Source of the DNA: Pontibacter sp. G13
Lineage (GTDB): Bacteria; Bacteroidota; Bacteroidia; J057
Reading direction: 5' to 3'
Length of the DNA stretch: 64,000 nt
NCBI RefSeq assembly: GCF_031851795.1
Contig: NZ_CP134696.1
Location: forward strand, 6,200,001 to 6,264,000
The notes beneath the pieces are model-generated. The model saw nothing but the letters and a program-made list of their open reading frames with translations. It ran no database searches and had not been told where the DNA came from. Positions 8,873 to 16,687 of this stretch are shown here, piece by piece (position 1 is the stretch's first letter; the number at the start of each line of letters is the position of its first letter). The position numbers were made by a program, and so were the translations under genes.

Positions 8873-9595
8873 TTACATCTCTACATATTTCAAAAATTCC
8901 TCCCGGACTTTCGGGTCTTGGAATTTACCTGAATAATCAGCAGTTACTGTGCTACTCGTGTGGTCTTTGACTCCGCGGGCACTTACGCACATGTGATGAG
9001 CGTCAATCAAGACTGCGACATCTTCTGTTTCGAGAATGCTTTTGAGCTCCTCGGCAATCTGTCTGGTCATGCGCTCCTGAACCTGCGGACGCAACGCAAA
9101 ATAGCGGACGATACGGTTGAGTTTTGACAACCCCACGACTTTTCCGCTAGAAATATAGGCCACATGGGCTTTTCCTACGATCGGAAGGAAGTGGTGCTCA
9201 CAAGTGGAATTGAAGGAGATATTCTTTTCCACGAGCATTTGGTTGTATTGGTACTCGTTATTGAATAGGGAAATCCGTGGTTTGTTCGCTGGGTTCAACC
9301 CGCTAAAAATCTCCTTGACGAACATTTTTGCCACCCTATGTGGTGTTCCTGAAAGACTGTCATCCTGCAAATCGAGTCCCAGAATATCCATGATTTCACG
9401 GAATTTATCTGTGATTTGCTCGACTTTAGAATCATCGTCTACCTCAAAGGCGTCGGATCGGAGTGGGGTTTCGACAGAGGTAGCGATGTGGTTGTCGCCA
9501 ATCTCTTCATGAAGCCCGTGTTTCCCTGAGTGGTGACCGTTGTGGCCGTTGCTCCCATTAGGCTGGGAATTCCACAAAGTTTCGTTCGGTTTCAT
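8873..9595 (-). CDS. folE: GTP cyclohydrolase I
   Basis: This 240-residue cytoplasmic enzyme converts GTP to 7,8-dihydroneopterin triphosphate, the first step to folate and tetrahydrobiopterin. The zinc ligands and active site are visible: Cys132 in TCEHHFLPIVGKAHVAYI, with His134/His135, and the second Cys at 203 in HHMCVSARG. The conserved GVKDHTSSTVTADYSG follows. The first 55 residues are a low-complexity extension rich in Asn, Gly and His (NGSNGHNGHHSGKHG) not found in short bacterial enzymes. The start codon lies 38 bp inside the upstream PTPS gene, so the two are probably translated from one transcript. A later start would remove the extension. Confidence 0.96.
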   Translation of the reverse strand: MKPNETLWNSQPNGSNGHNGHHSGKHGLHEEIGDNHIATSVETPLRSDAFEVDDDSKVEQITDKFREIMDILGLDLQDDSLSGTPHRVAKMFVKEIFSGLNPANKPRISLFNNEYQYNQMLVEKNISFNSTCEHHFLPIVGKAHVAYISSGKVVGLSKLNRIVRYFALRPQVQERMTRQIAEELKSILETEDVAVLIDAHHMCVSARGVKDHTSSTVTADYSGKFQDPKVREEFLKYVEM

Positions 9596-9965
9596 ACAAT
9601 CTTACACTTAAATCGAGTGATTCATCCAACTCTGCTCGAAGGAGCTGCCAGATGACCGCGGCGATGTTTTCCGCCGTCGGATTCAAAGATTTGAATTCGG
9701 TTGTGTCTAGGTTAAGATTCTTGTGATCAAACTTCTGCAATACGTGGGCTTCAATGAGATCGTTCAGAATCTTCATATCCACCACATAGCCCGTTTCCGG
9801 ATCGATGGCCCCGGTGACCTTCACGGTCAAGTTGTAATTGTGGCCATGGAAGTTTGGGTTATTGCATTTGCCAAAAACACGCTGATTGGTCTCGTCGTCC
9901 CAGTTGGGGTTGTGTAGCCGATGAGCGGCATTGAAATGCGCTTTTCGAAATACGGAAGCTCTCAT
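9558..9965 (-). CDS. 6-pyruvoyl-tetrahydropterin synthase (PTPS) family protein
   Basis: This 135-residue protein belongs to the PTPS/QueD family (COG0720). I use the ATG at 9965; a TTG one codon upstream is possible. Zinc ligands are His15 (HFNAAHRL), His40 and His42 (HGH), with catalytic Cys34. The motif is CNNPNFHGHNY, that is Cx5HGH. As I recall the family literature, this spacing marks the biopterin-type PTPS (mammalian enzymes read CNNPNGHGHNY), whereas QueD enzymes of queuosine synthesis have Cx3HGH. It would convert dihydroneopterin triphosphate, made by the overlapping folE gene, to 6-pyruvoyl-tetrahydropterin. Confidence 0.9.
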   Translation of the reverse strand: MRASVFRKAHFNAAHRLHNPNWDDETNQRVFGKCNNPNFHGHNYNLTVKVTGAIDPETGYVVDMKILNDLIEAHVLQKFDHKNLNLDTTEFKSLNPTAENIAAVIWQLLRAELDESLDLSVRLYETERNFVEFPA

Positions 9966-10114
9966 CAAGATGGTCTAATGGGTTGGACACGGTGAGCAGG
10001 TTGTTCAATTCTACAAAGCTACCGAAAGTCACCGTACCACGCCCCGTCATTATTCAATTTTCACCTCCCTAAAAACCTTTTTCTCTTTACAAAGGTTACA
10101 ACAGGGACTAAAGA

Positions 10115-10150
10115 TTTTTGTTTAACTTTGGATAAATATAATTAAACAAA
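10115..10150 (+). promoter_or_regulatory. Possible promoter of the FAD oxidoreductase gene
   Basis: TAACTTTG at 10123-10130 matches the Bacteroidota -7 box TAnnTTTG, but no good -33 box lies 19-21 bases upstream. It would give a leader of about 14 nt before the TTG at 10151. Confidence 0.35.
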
Positions 10151-11686
10151 TTGAAATCACAACTCTCCACCCATGCTTTAGGCGATACGCATGATCTAGT
10201 CGTGATAGGGGCTGGAATGGCCGGATTGACCGCTGCGACCCTGGCTGCGAAATCTGGAGCCAAGCCATTGGTTTTGGAGCAGAATTGGTTGCCGGGAGGC
10301 TGTTCAAGTACCTATCCACGAAAGCATTATCAATTCGAAAGCGGAGCTACCACCTTGGTTGGTTTGGATGAAGGGATGCCTTTGCGCTTCCTGTTGGATG
10401 AGTTAAACCTAGATTTCGATCCTGTGAAATTGGAGCTGCCGATGGAGGTTAAATGGGCCGATGGGGTCTCTATTCGTCGATTTCAAGATTTGACCTCTTG
10501 GATTGCTGAAGCGGAACGAGTCTTTGGGCCAAGCAATCAAAAAGCTTTTTGGACCTTCTGCTACCGAATATCCCAGCAGGTTTGGAAAACCTCTTCCAGA
10601 CAGCGAGCCTTTCCTCCGAGTTCGATTCAAGATCTGTTATTCGCAGCCAGACAGTTCCGTCCCATTCAGCTAGGTGGTATTGGTTTGGCTTATTTGTCAG
10701 TTTGGGATGTGCTCAAATGGTACGGACTGGATCAAAACGATCGGTTTGTCTCTTTTGTGGAAGAACAGCTCATGATCACTGCACAAAATAAATCCAAGGA
10801 GGTGAATATCCTGTTCGGTGCCGCAGCGCTTTGTTACACGCTATATGGCAATTATTACGTCCGGGGTGGGATGATCGGATTGATAAACCTTTTGGTGGAT
10901 GATCTCAAGTCTCGGGGTGGTGATATCGCCCTTAGAACATCCGTAACGGCGATTACTCCTCAACAAAACGGCTATTCCATTGACACCAACGGGGGACAGA
11001 TACGTGCGAAAAGGATCATTTCTGCACTTCCGCTCAATGATACACTAGAGCTTTGGCAAGCACCTAAGCTCGAAGCCAAATGGCGGAAGCGGCTGATGCA
11101 GTCAGACCAGCTCAACGGCGCCTTCTCGCTGGGTTTTGTGTGCAAACGTCGTGAAGTTCCCGCTTCCCTTCACCATCAAATACATCTAGATCAGCCACTG
11201 CCAGAGATTGGCGCTCACTCGATCTTCCTCAGTTTCAGTCATCCAGACGATCCTCTGAGATGTGGCCCCGATGAATGGGTGTGTTCGGTTTCCACCCATG
11301 TGGCGGACCCCGACCACCGCCGCATCGAAGATTCCGAAGCCATCGTGGAGGCGATATTCCAAGCGCTGGATCATCATGGATTAGTTCCTCGTGAGGACGT
11401 CACCTTTTGGCATAGCTCGACTCCCGGGAGCTGGTACAAATGGACCAAGCGCGCTTTTGGATTTGTGGGCGGCTATCCACAATTCATGAATATCAAGCCG
11501 TGGCAGATGGCAGATGCGAGATTTGACGGAAAAGGCGTCTATCTGTGCGGAGACAGTGTATATCCCGGCCAAGGTATCCCCGGAGCGGCCCTGAGTGGCA
11601 TCATCGCTTGGCAAAAAATGAAGCTCGACCGCCATTTTGCCGACATGACTCCCGTGGCATCCAGCGCCAATATTCAGATGAGTTGA
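10151..11686 (+). CDS. CrtI/CrtISO-like FAD-dependent oxidoreductase
   Basis: This 511-residue flavoprotein has the dinucleotide-binding motif VVIGAGMAGLTAATLAAKSGAKPLVLEQ cut at the usual points (residues about 16-44), followed by PGGCSSTYPR. Near the C-terminus is the second FAD contact GVYLCGDSVYPGQGIPGAALSG. This architecture is that of phytoene desaturases and carotenoid isomerases. Substrate is not readable, and no carotenoid genes adjoin it. The only usable start is the TTG at 10151, because an in-frame stop ends at 10141 and the next ATG falls inside the FAD motif. It stands alone and divergent from the pterin genes. Confidence 0.85.
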   Translation: MKSQLSTHALGDTHDLVVIGAGMAGLTAATLAAKSGAKPLVLEQNWLPGGCSSTYPRKHYQFESGATTLVGLDEGMPLRFLLDELNLDFDPVKLELPMEVKWADGVSIRRFQDLTSWIAEAERVFGPSNQKAFWTFCYRISQQVWKTSSRQRAFPPSSIQDLLFAARQFRPIQLGGIGLAYLSVWDVLKWYGLDQNDRFVSFVEEQLMITAQNKSKEVNILFGAAALCYTLYGNYYVRGGMIGLINLLVDDLKSRGGDIALRTSVTAITPQQNGYSIDTNGGQIRAKRIISALPLNDTLELWQAPKLEAKWRKRLMQSDQLNGAFSLGFVCKRREVPASLHHQIHLDQPLPEIGAHSIFLSFSHPDDPLRCGPDEWVCSVSTHVADPDHRRIEDSEAIVEAIFQALDHHGLVPREDVTFWHSSTPGSWYKWTKRAFGFVGGYPQFMNIKPWQMADARFDGKGVYLCGDSVYPGQGIPGAALSGIIAWQKMKLDRHFADMTPVASSANIQMS

Positions 11687-11926
11687 CGTGGTTTTTTTCC
11701 GGTTCTATGCCGGAAAGGTTTTGGTTAGGCCTTGCATCCCGGTCGAGGAATCTCCCTCGGCCGTGGGTGGCAGGGGTTTGGGGTGGTTGCGTATCTCCTT
11801 GGATGGATGTTGGGCTTGGCATGCCTGAGCGGGAGCCGGATTACGCACGGGCCGAGCGCTTGCCGAAATCCGGCTCAGCACAAGGGGGGATGGGCCATCG
11901 CACTTTCCGAAATCCGCCTCCGCTTG
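11687..11926. other. Non-coding stretch with one 10-bp inverted repeat
   Basis: GC-rich sequence after the FAD oxidoreductase gene. Several short frames cross it but none looks coding. It contains GAGCCGGATT (11833-11842) and its perfect complement AATCCGGCTC (11867-11876) around a 24-base loop. It leads directly into the palindromic repeat locus. Confidence 0.6.
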
Positions 11927-12005
11927 CCGATCGGGAATCTCCTGGACAGGTCAAGGGTTAAAACCCTTGGCTGTGATGTGTCGCGCCTACAGCGCTTGGA
12001 TGGAT
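11927..12005 (-). repeat. Partial copy of the 139-bp A repeat
   Basis: Read on the minus strand, this stretch carries the second half of the A module found four times at 33457-34054: CCAAGCGCTGTAGGCGCGAC, ACATCACAG, then the palindrome CAAGGGTTttAACCCTTG, and finally GGAGATTCCCGATCGG in a shifted position. It abuts the 186-bp repeat at 12020. Confidence 0.8.
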
Positions 12006-12019
12006 GCTCTGATGGGTGC

Positions 12020-12205
12020 GGCTGGCAGGTGCGGCGTGAGGTGTCTGGAGTGGCCGACCTTCGGGAGGAGTCGGGTATCGGGTGGCGGCGATATCTCGCC
12101 ACCCGATGCTCGACCGAGCGTCAGCGAGCACGGAAGGGACCGACCTCGCGACCATGATGATCGGAGGAGAACGAAATGCCCAGCACGCGGGGGCACGCCC
12201 AAATC
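12020..12205 (+). repeat. 186-bp palindromic repeat, copy 1
   Basis: This element matches 32893-33078 on the opposite strand at 182 of 186 positions without gaps. It contains a perfect 11-bp stem, ATCGGGTGGCG (12077-12087) and CGCCACCCGAT (12097-12107), around a 9-base loop with the core GATATC. The half after position 12110 (CGACCGAGCGTCAGCGAGCA ...) has diverged relatives at 34287-34380 and 62578-62670. Open frames across it differ in every frame and are not coding. Confidence 0.92.
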
Positions 12206-12234
12206 ATCTGGATCAGCACTCCCGAAACCCCAAC

Positions 12235-12269
12235 AAAAAAAACCGCACCGAAAGAAATCCGGTGCGGTT
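12235..12269 (-). terminator. Terminator-like hairpin, minus strand
   Basis: AACCGCACCG and CGGTGCGGTT form a perfect 10-bp stem; on the minus strand it is followed by a run of T. It is a second terminator for the transcript of the gene at 12434-14098, beyond the one at 12369-12404. Confidence 0.7.
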
Positions 12270-12368
12270 TGTCTGTACAATTAGTCAGTCTGGACGAGCC
12301 GAATACGACTCGACTCCATCGTTTCATTTGGCAGACGGCGGCTTTTTCCAATTCGCTGCGTGTCCCTG

Positions 12369-12404
12369 AAAAAAAAATGCCCGATCCAGTCAACTGAATC
12401 GGGC
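12369..12404 (-). terminator. Terminator of the 12434-14098 gene
   Basis: GCCCGAT and ATCGGGC close a stem that continues through CAGT/ACTG with single mismatches. On the minus strand ATTTTTTTTT follows. It starts 30 bases after the stop codon. Confidence 0.8.
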
Positions 12405-12433
12405 GAATATAAATATGCTAGGTTCGGTACAGA

Positions 12434-14098
12434 TTAATTGGGCGTATCTCCTTCTGGGGCAAACTCGGCATGGAAGTACGCTTTGTACATGCCGCCTGAG
12501 GGATACAGCTGGAATCCGATTTGGGGAAAGCTCCGGTAGTACTTTTGGTTTTTCACCATGTCTTTCCGTGTCTCGTAATCCATTGATGTCAACAAATAGG
12601 GAAAGAATTCTTCATTTCGCAAGTAGGTAAAGACATTTGATGAAGATTTAAACGATTCCATGAAATTTGAATACGCTTCATCATTTTTCAATACTCGTTG
12701 CTCCAGATATTCGTCGATCATCAATTGCAGGGAAGTGGTGTCATTGGAGAATACCACGTAGTCGTCGATATACGTAAAGTGCGGCTTCTCAATGTCGCTG
12801 AACATCTTCTTGAAGAAGAGTTTGAAGAATCCTTTGAGCGCCAAGTATTTGATGGTGAATCCCTTGTAGTCCTTTTCCTTGAACTTCACGGGAGTTTTGC
12901 CGATTCGTTCGACCACGTAATCCAATCGTTCCTTGGTCTGCTCGTAATCTTCGAAATGCAGCAATGCATAGTACGAATGTTCGGATCCTTGGGCATCTAC
13001 GGGGATCACGGCTGTAACCACTTCTTCCGTCATCCAATCGAAGAAATCACGGTCAAAATCGATTTTCAAGAGCTTCTCGATTCTTCGACGATTCTTGACG
13101 AGATCTTCGTATTCCTCTGGGTCTTCCTGCTCCAATTGTTTGGAAAAACGATCATACAGATCTGCAAAATCTTCAAATCCGATACTCGTGAACATGGCCG
13201 TCTGCTGTGGAAGGACTGCCTGAGCGGAAATCTCTCCACTTCCGATGTCCGAAAAGACACTCAGATACGATGGTACAGAATCGATCTGCTGGACAAATCC
13301 TTCCATCTCGGTGTATTCGTCCTCCATGTGGAGGTCAAAGGTCGCGTAGGAAAGAATCTCGTGGAGGCCTTCCATCGATTCTGAAGGCTCCGTCGTGAAG
13401 GTATTGGCGTATTGGTGGAGGGTCTGGAAGTTGAGATAGATGGTATAGAGATCGCTGCTGGATGCTTTTTCCTGAATCTTGGCGAAGGTGGGATTCTCCG
13501 TGATCGGCGCTTTCTCTGACTGACTGATCGCACGCTTGACCAGATCTTCGGTGTATGATGCGATAAGAATATTCTCGACCGGCGCCAAATACAATGTCTC
13601 CTTGGTCCAGGGATCGTAGAGGTGGTAGACGTCGAATTTGAAGAATTTATCCGTTTCGACCTGATACCCCAATTCCTTGAACAAGGCGGTCGTCAGGGGT
13701 TTCAATTTGGGGAGCTTGCGGCCTTTTCCCTTGAGGTCCACAAGAATGAGAAAATCGGACTTTTGGGCTGTGAGCATGTGCTCTGAAATGACCATATCGC
13801 CCAATTTGACCAAATCCACCAAGGTCTGGTTGGCGGTCAGGAGGGAATCCAGATAATCCGCGGACTCGGTGATATCTGCAAAATAGTCAGAGCCTTTGAG
13901 GTATTGCCAGATCTCGGTCTTGCTCATATCCTGCCAATCACCTGCCGGGCGATCGGATTCGATGATATAGACGAAATCCTCGGGAATAAACTGGTAGGGC
14001 TCATACGTGGAGTTGTCGGACTCCAAGAAGAAATACCCCGCTACGGCAGCGACGGCAAGCAGAATGAGTAGCAGGACAAACCGGAAAAAAGCCTTCAT
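12434..14098 (-). CDS. DUF3352-like envelope protein
   Basis: This 554-residue protein starts with a single membrane helix (residues 5-25, FFRFVLLLILLAVAAVAGYFFL), probably an uncleaved anchor with a large extracytoplasmic part. The remainder is mixed alpha/beta with a repeated theme (YTIYLNFQTLHQYA, HFTYIDDYVVFSNDTTSLQLMIDEYL) that recalls the DUF3352 proteins of Bacteroidota; that assignment is from memory of the pattern and not certain. No catalytic motif is evident. It lies 87 bp after a glycosyltransferase gene on the same strand and may share its transcript; two strong terminators follow. Confidence 0.75.
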   Translation of the reverse strand: MKAFFRFVLLLILLAVAAVAGYFFLESDNSTYEPYQFIPEDFVYIIESDRPAGDWQDMSKTEIWQYLKGSDYFADITESADYLDSLLTANQTLVDLVKLGDMVISEHMLTAQKSDFLILVDLKGKGRKLPKLKPLTTALFKELGYQVETDKFFKFDVYHLYDPWTKETLYLAPVENILIASYTEDLVKRAISQSEKAPITENPTFAKIQEKASSSDLYTIYLNFQTLHQYANTFTTEPSESMEGLHEILSYATFDLHMEDEYTEMEGFVQQIDSVPSYLSVFSDIGSGEISAQAVLPQQTAMFTSIGFEDFADLYDRFSKQLEQEDPEEYEDLVKNRRRIEKLLKIDFDRDFFDWMTEEVVTAVIPVDAQGSEHSYYALLHFEDYEQTKERLDYVVERIGKTPVKFKEKDYKGFTIKYLALKGFFKLFFKKMFSDIEKPHFTYIDDYVVFSNDTTSLQLMIDEYLEQRVLKNDEAYSNFMESFKSSSNVFTYLRNEEFFPYLLTSMDYETRKDMVKNQKYYRSFPQIGFQLYPSGGMYKAYFHAEFAPEGDTPN

Positions 14099-14185
14099 GG
14101 GAGGTCAAGTAAGGATTGGATAGTGGAGGTATTCGGAAAATCTGGAAAAGGTACGAATACAAACAATCAATTCTTGTCAAGAAAT

Positions 14186-14986
14186 TCAAGCATTCGGTAC
14201 TTTTTCCGCGGGGATCGCAGAAATGGGCAGCCGTTTGCCGGTCTGGAAATCAAAGATGCGGGAATTCATCAGTCCCATTTTGTTGAGCCTAAACGCCAAA
14301 GAGACTTTCAAAACGCCCAGTCCGTATTTCACGCTTCGGCTGAAATTGATGGAGGACGCCTCTTCGAAGTATTTGGTCGGGCAGGTTACCTCGCCGATGA
14401 TATGATCTGCATAGGCAATCTGGGCCAGCATTTCGTTGTCGAATACGAAATCGTCGTCATTTTCATCCAAAGGGAGGGTCTCAAGAATTTCTCGGGAAAA
14501 CGCGCGATAGCCTGTGTGGTATTCCGCCAATTTTTGGCCCATCATGACATTCTGGAAAAAGGTCAGAAAGCGGTTGGCGATGTATTTGTACAAGGGCATG
14601 CCTCCCACCAGCGCACCTTTGCCCAAAATTCTGGACCCCAACATGACCGGGAACAAGCCGTTGGCGATGGGATATACCATAGCCTCGATGAGCTTGGGGG
14701 TGTACTGATAATCGGGGTGAAGCATGACGACAATGTCCGCCCCGATAGCAAGCGCATGTTGGTAGCAGGTCTTCTGGTTTCCTCCGTAGCCACGGTTGTT
14801 TTCATGGCGAATGACGTGGTGGATGCCTAGAGATTTGGCTTTTTCGACGGTATCGTCCTTGCTCACATCATCGACCAAAATGATTTCGTCGACCAAATCA
14901 AACGGAATTTCTGCATAGGTCTGGTCCAGGGTCTTCTCTGCGTTGTAGGCAGGCATGACGACCACGACTTTCTTTCCATGCACCAT
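14186..14986 (-). CDS. Family 2 glycosyltransferase (DPM1-like)
   Basis: This 266-residue cytoplasmic or membrane-associated enzyme begins VVVVMPAYNAEKTLDQTYAE, the GT-A nucleotide-sugar fold of GT2. Acidic motifs IILVDDVSKDDT (about residues 34-45) and HPDY, in the DxD position, bind the metal and sugar nucleotide. ENRGYGGNQKTCYQHAL is typical of dolichol- or polyprenyl-phosphate mannosyl/glucosyl transferases. There are no C-terminal membrane helices, so it resembles the soluble DPM1-type form. Donor and acceptor are unknown. It precedes the DUF3352-like gene by 87 bp. Confidence 0.9.
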   Translation of the reverse strand: MVHGKKVVVVMPAYNAEKTLDQTYAEIPFDLVDEIILVDDVSKDDTVEKAKSLGIHHVIRHENNRGYGGNQKTCYQHALAIGADIVVMLHPDYQYTPKLIEAMVYPIANGLFPVMLGSRILGKGALVGGMPLYKYIANRFLTFFQNVMMGQKLAEYHTGYRAFSREILETLPLDENDDDFVFDNEMLAQIAYADHIIGEVTCPTKYFEEASSINFSRSVKYGLGVLKVSLAFRLNKMGLMNSRIFDFQTGKRLPISAIPAEKVPNA

Positions 14987-15212
14987 AGCTAGGGAATCTT
15001 GAGGGTGAAAACCAATTCGTTGGGACTACCAAACTCAAATCTAGGGCAGCCAAGCGCAAGTTAAGCCTTACGAATAAGGTGAACAATCAATCGAGCATAT
15101 TCTTCCGATATCGGAGCTTCCTGATGGGGAAAACGTCGTCTCGGGCCTATTTCAATGGGGTGCAAAACTCGATGCACTGGGAATTCGACCCAAATTCACT
15201 AAGTTGGCCGAT

Positions 15213-16460
15213 ATGATGCGATTGGTTTGCTGGCTAGCGTTGGGCCTGTTTTGTTTCATTCATACGACGCACGCAGGAGGGATCAAATTGAGTTTGCTTG
15301 GACAACGCCAGCAGGCCATGGGATTTTCTGGAACGGCCCTCTATGGAGGCGCCAGCAGCCTTTGGTACAACCCGGGCGCATTGCCTTTCACCCGATACCG
15401 GGTCGATCTGGAATTTGGATTCACAGCGAGCCGACCCGCCACAACCTATCTGGAAAACAGTTTCAGCAGAGAACAAGTCGAGACCGATACCACGGTATTG
15501 ACGCCTGTGACCGCTTATGCCGCTTGGCGAGGGAAGAAGGGCGGTAAATGGGAAAAGTGGTCTCTGGGGCTGGGGGTCTTCTCACCGTTTGGGATCTTGA
15601 CTCGCTGGCCGGATGATTGGGAAGGGAAATTTGTGATTCAGGATTTTACGGTCAATACCTTATATGCTCAACCGACGATTGCCTACCAGCTGACAGATCA
15701 GATGGGTTTTGGCGTCGGATTCACCTATGCATTGGCCAATATGGGGATCACCCGCGCGCTTCAGGTCGATGGTGCCAATGGCTCGGTGGGGGCCGTGGAC
15801 TTTTCAGGAGTAGGGCAGGGGTTCGGTGCCAATGTGGGATGGTTTGCCCGAATCAATCCCAAACTTGCCTTGGGCATCAAATATCAAACGCCGGTAAAGA
15901 TCAAAATGCCGGGTGGAACCGCTCGATTCACCGTACCTGAATCCTTGGTGGATCAGTATCCAGAGCAGGAGATCTCTACGGACCTGCCATTGCCGGGGAT
16001 GCTGCATGTAGGGCTGAGCTATCAGGCCGAGGACCTATTCCTCATCACCTTTGACATGAAATTCACCCAGTGGCAGACCTTCGATTCTCTGAATATCGAG
16101 TTGGAGGAACCTGTCCCCAATCTGCTGTTTCATCCAGAAAGAAACTTTCAACCCTCCAGATCCTTTCACCTCGGTGGCGAATATGCGGCCTCTTCCCATA
16201 TCTGGATTCGGGGAGGCACTTATTATGATTCCAGCCCAGTCCCCGAGGACTATGTATCTCCGGATATTCCAGATGCAGACCGTATTGGGGTCACGCTGGG
16301 GGGAGGATTTTTGGTTTGGAAGACGCTCTACATCGATTTGTCCGGGGGATTTGAATTCACGGGTGAAAGAACTGCCCGATTTCAGCAAGCACAATTTAGC
16401 GGTATTTACGAAAGCCGGATCTGGAATCTGGGTCTCGGAATTCGATATGGAATAAAATGA
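15213..16460 (+). CDS. OmpP1/FadL-type outer membrane transport protein
   Basis: This is a 415-residue protein. I start at the ATG at 15213 (a second ATG follows at once); the frame is open from a TTG at 15204. A signal peptide (MMRLVCWLALGLFCFIHTTHA) leads to GGIKLSLLGQRQQAMGFSGTAL, the classic start of FadL/TodX/OmpP1 porins, followed by NPGAL(P). The rest alternates hydrophobic and polar residues as in a beta-barrel, and the chain ends in a strand (RIWNLGLGIRYGIK). FadL-family proteins take up long-chain fatty acids and other hydrophobic compounds. It appears to be a single gene without a clear promoter. Confidence 0.92.
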   Translation: MMRLVCWLALGLFCFIHTTHAGGIKLSLLGQRQQAMGFSGTALYGGASSLWYNPGALPFTRYRVDLEFGFTASRPATTYLENSFSREQVETDTTVLTPVTAYAAWRGKKGGKWEKWSLGLGVFSPFGILTRWPDDWEGKFVIQDFTVNTLYAQPTIAYQLTDQMGFGVGFTYALANMGITRALQVDGANGSVGAVDFSGVGQGFGANVGWFARINPKLALGIKYQTPVKIKMPGGTARFTVPESLVDQYPEQEISTDLPLPGMLHVGLSYQAEDLFLITFDMKFTQWQTFDSLNIELEEPVPNLLFHPERNFQPSRSFHLGGEYAASSHIWIRGGTYYDSSPVPEDYVSPDIPDADRIGVTLGGGFLVWKTLYIDLSGGFEFTGERTARFQQAQFSGIYESRIWNLGLGIRYGIK

Positions 16461-16687
16461 CCATCTGGTACTTATGGGCAATATATCAGACAATTTGTTG
16501 ACGTGTCAATCATTGATAAAATGAATAACCAAAACGGGAATCATTGCAAATCTTGATTATTTATCACCAGAAATACCGAAAGGTTGGCAACCGAAGGGGA
16601 GTAGTTGTTCGATAATAGAGGAAAGACAGTCATCAGGTAACACGAATTTGTATACTTGAGACACGGTTGATCTGGGGATTGATTTAC

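Noticed and set aside
9859-10050. Short minus-strand frame before the PTPS gene with an SD-like GGGAGGTG upstream
   Set aside because: It overlaps the PTPS gene in another frame, its peptide resembles nothing, and purine-rich sites occur by chance; kept only as a note.
11545-12397. Several overlapping open frames in both directions in the repeat locus
   Set aside because: All six frames are similarly open because the GC-rich repeat has few stops; peptides (for example PSVSEHGRDRP) differ by frame and show no protein features.
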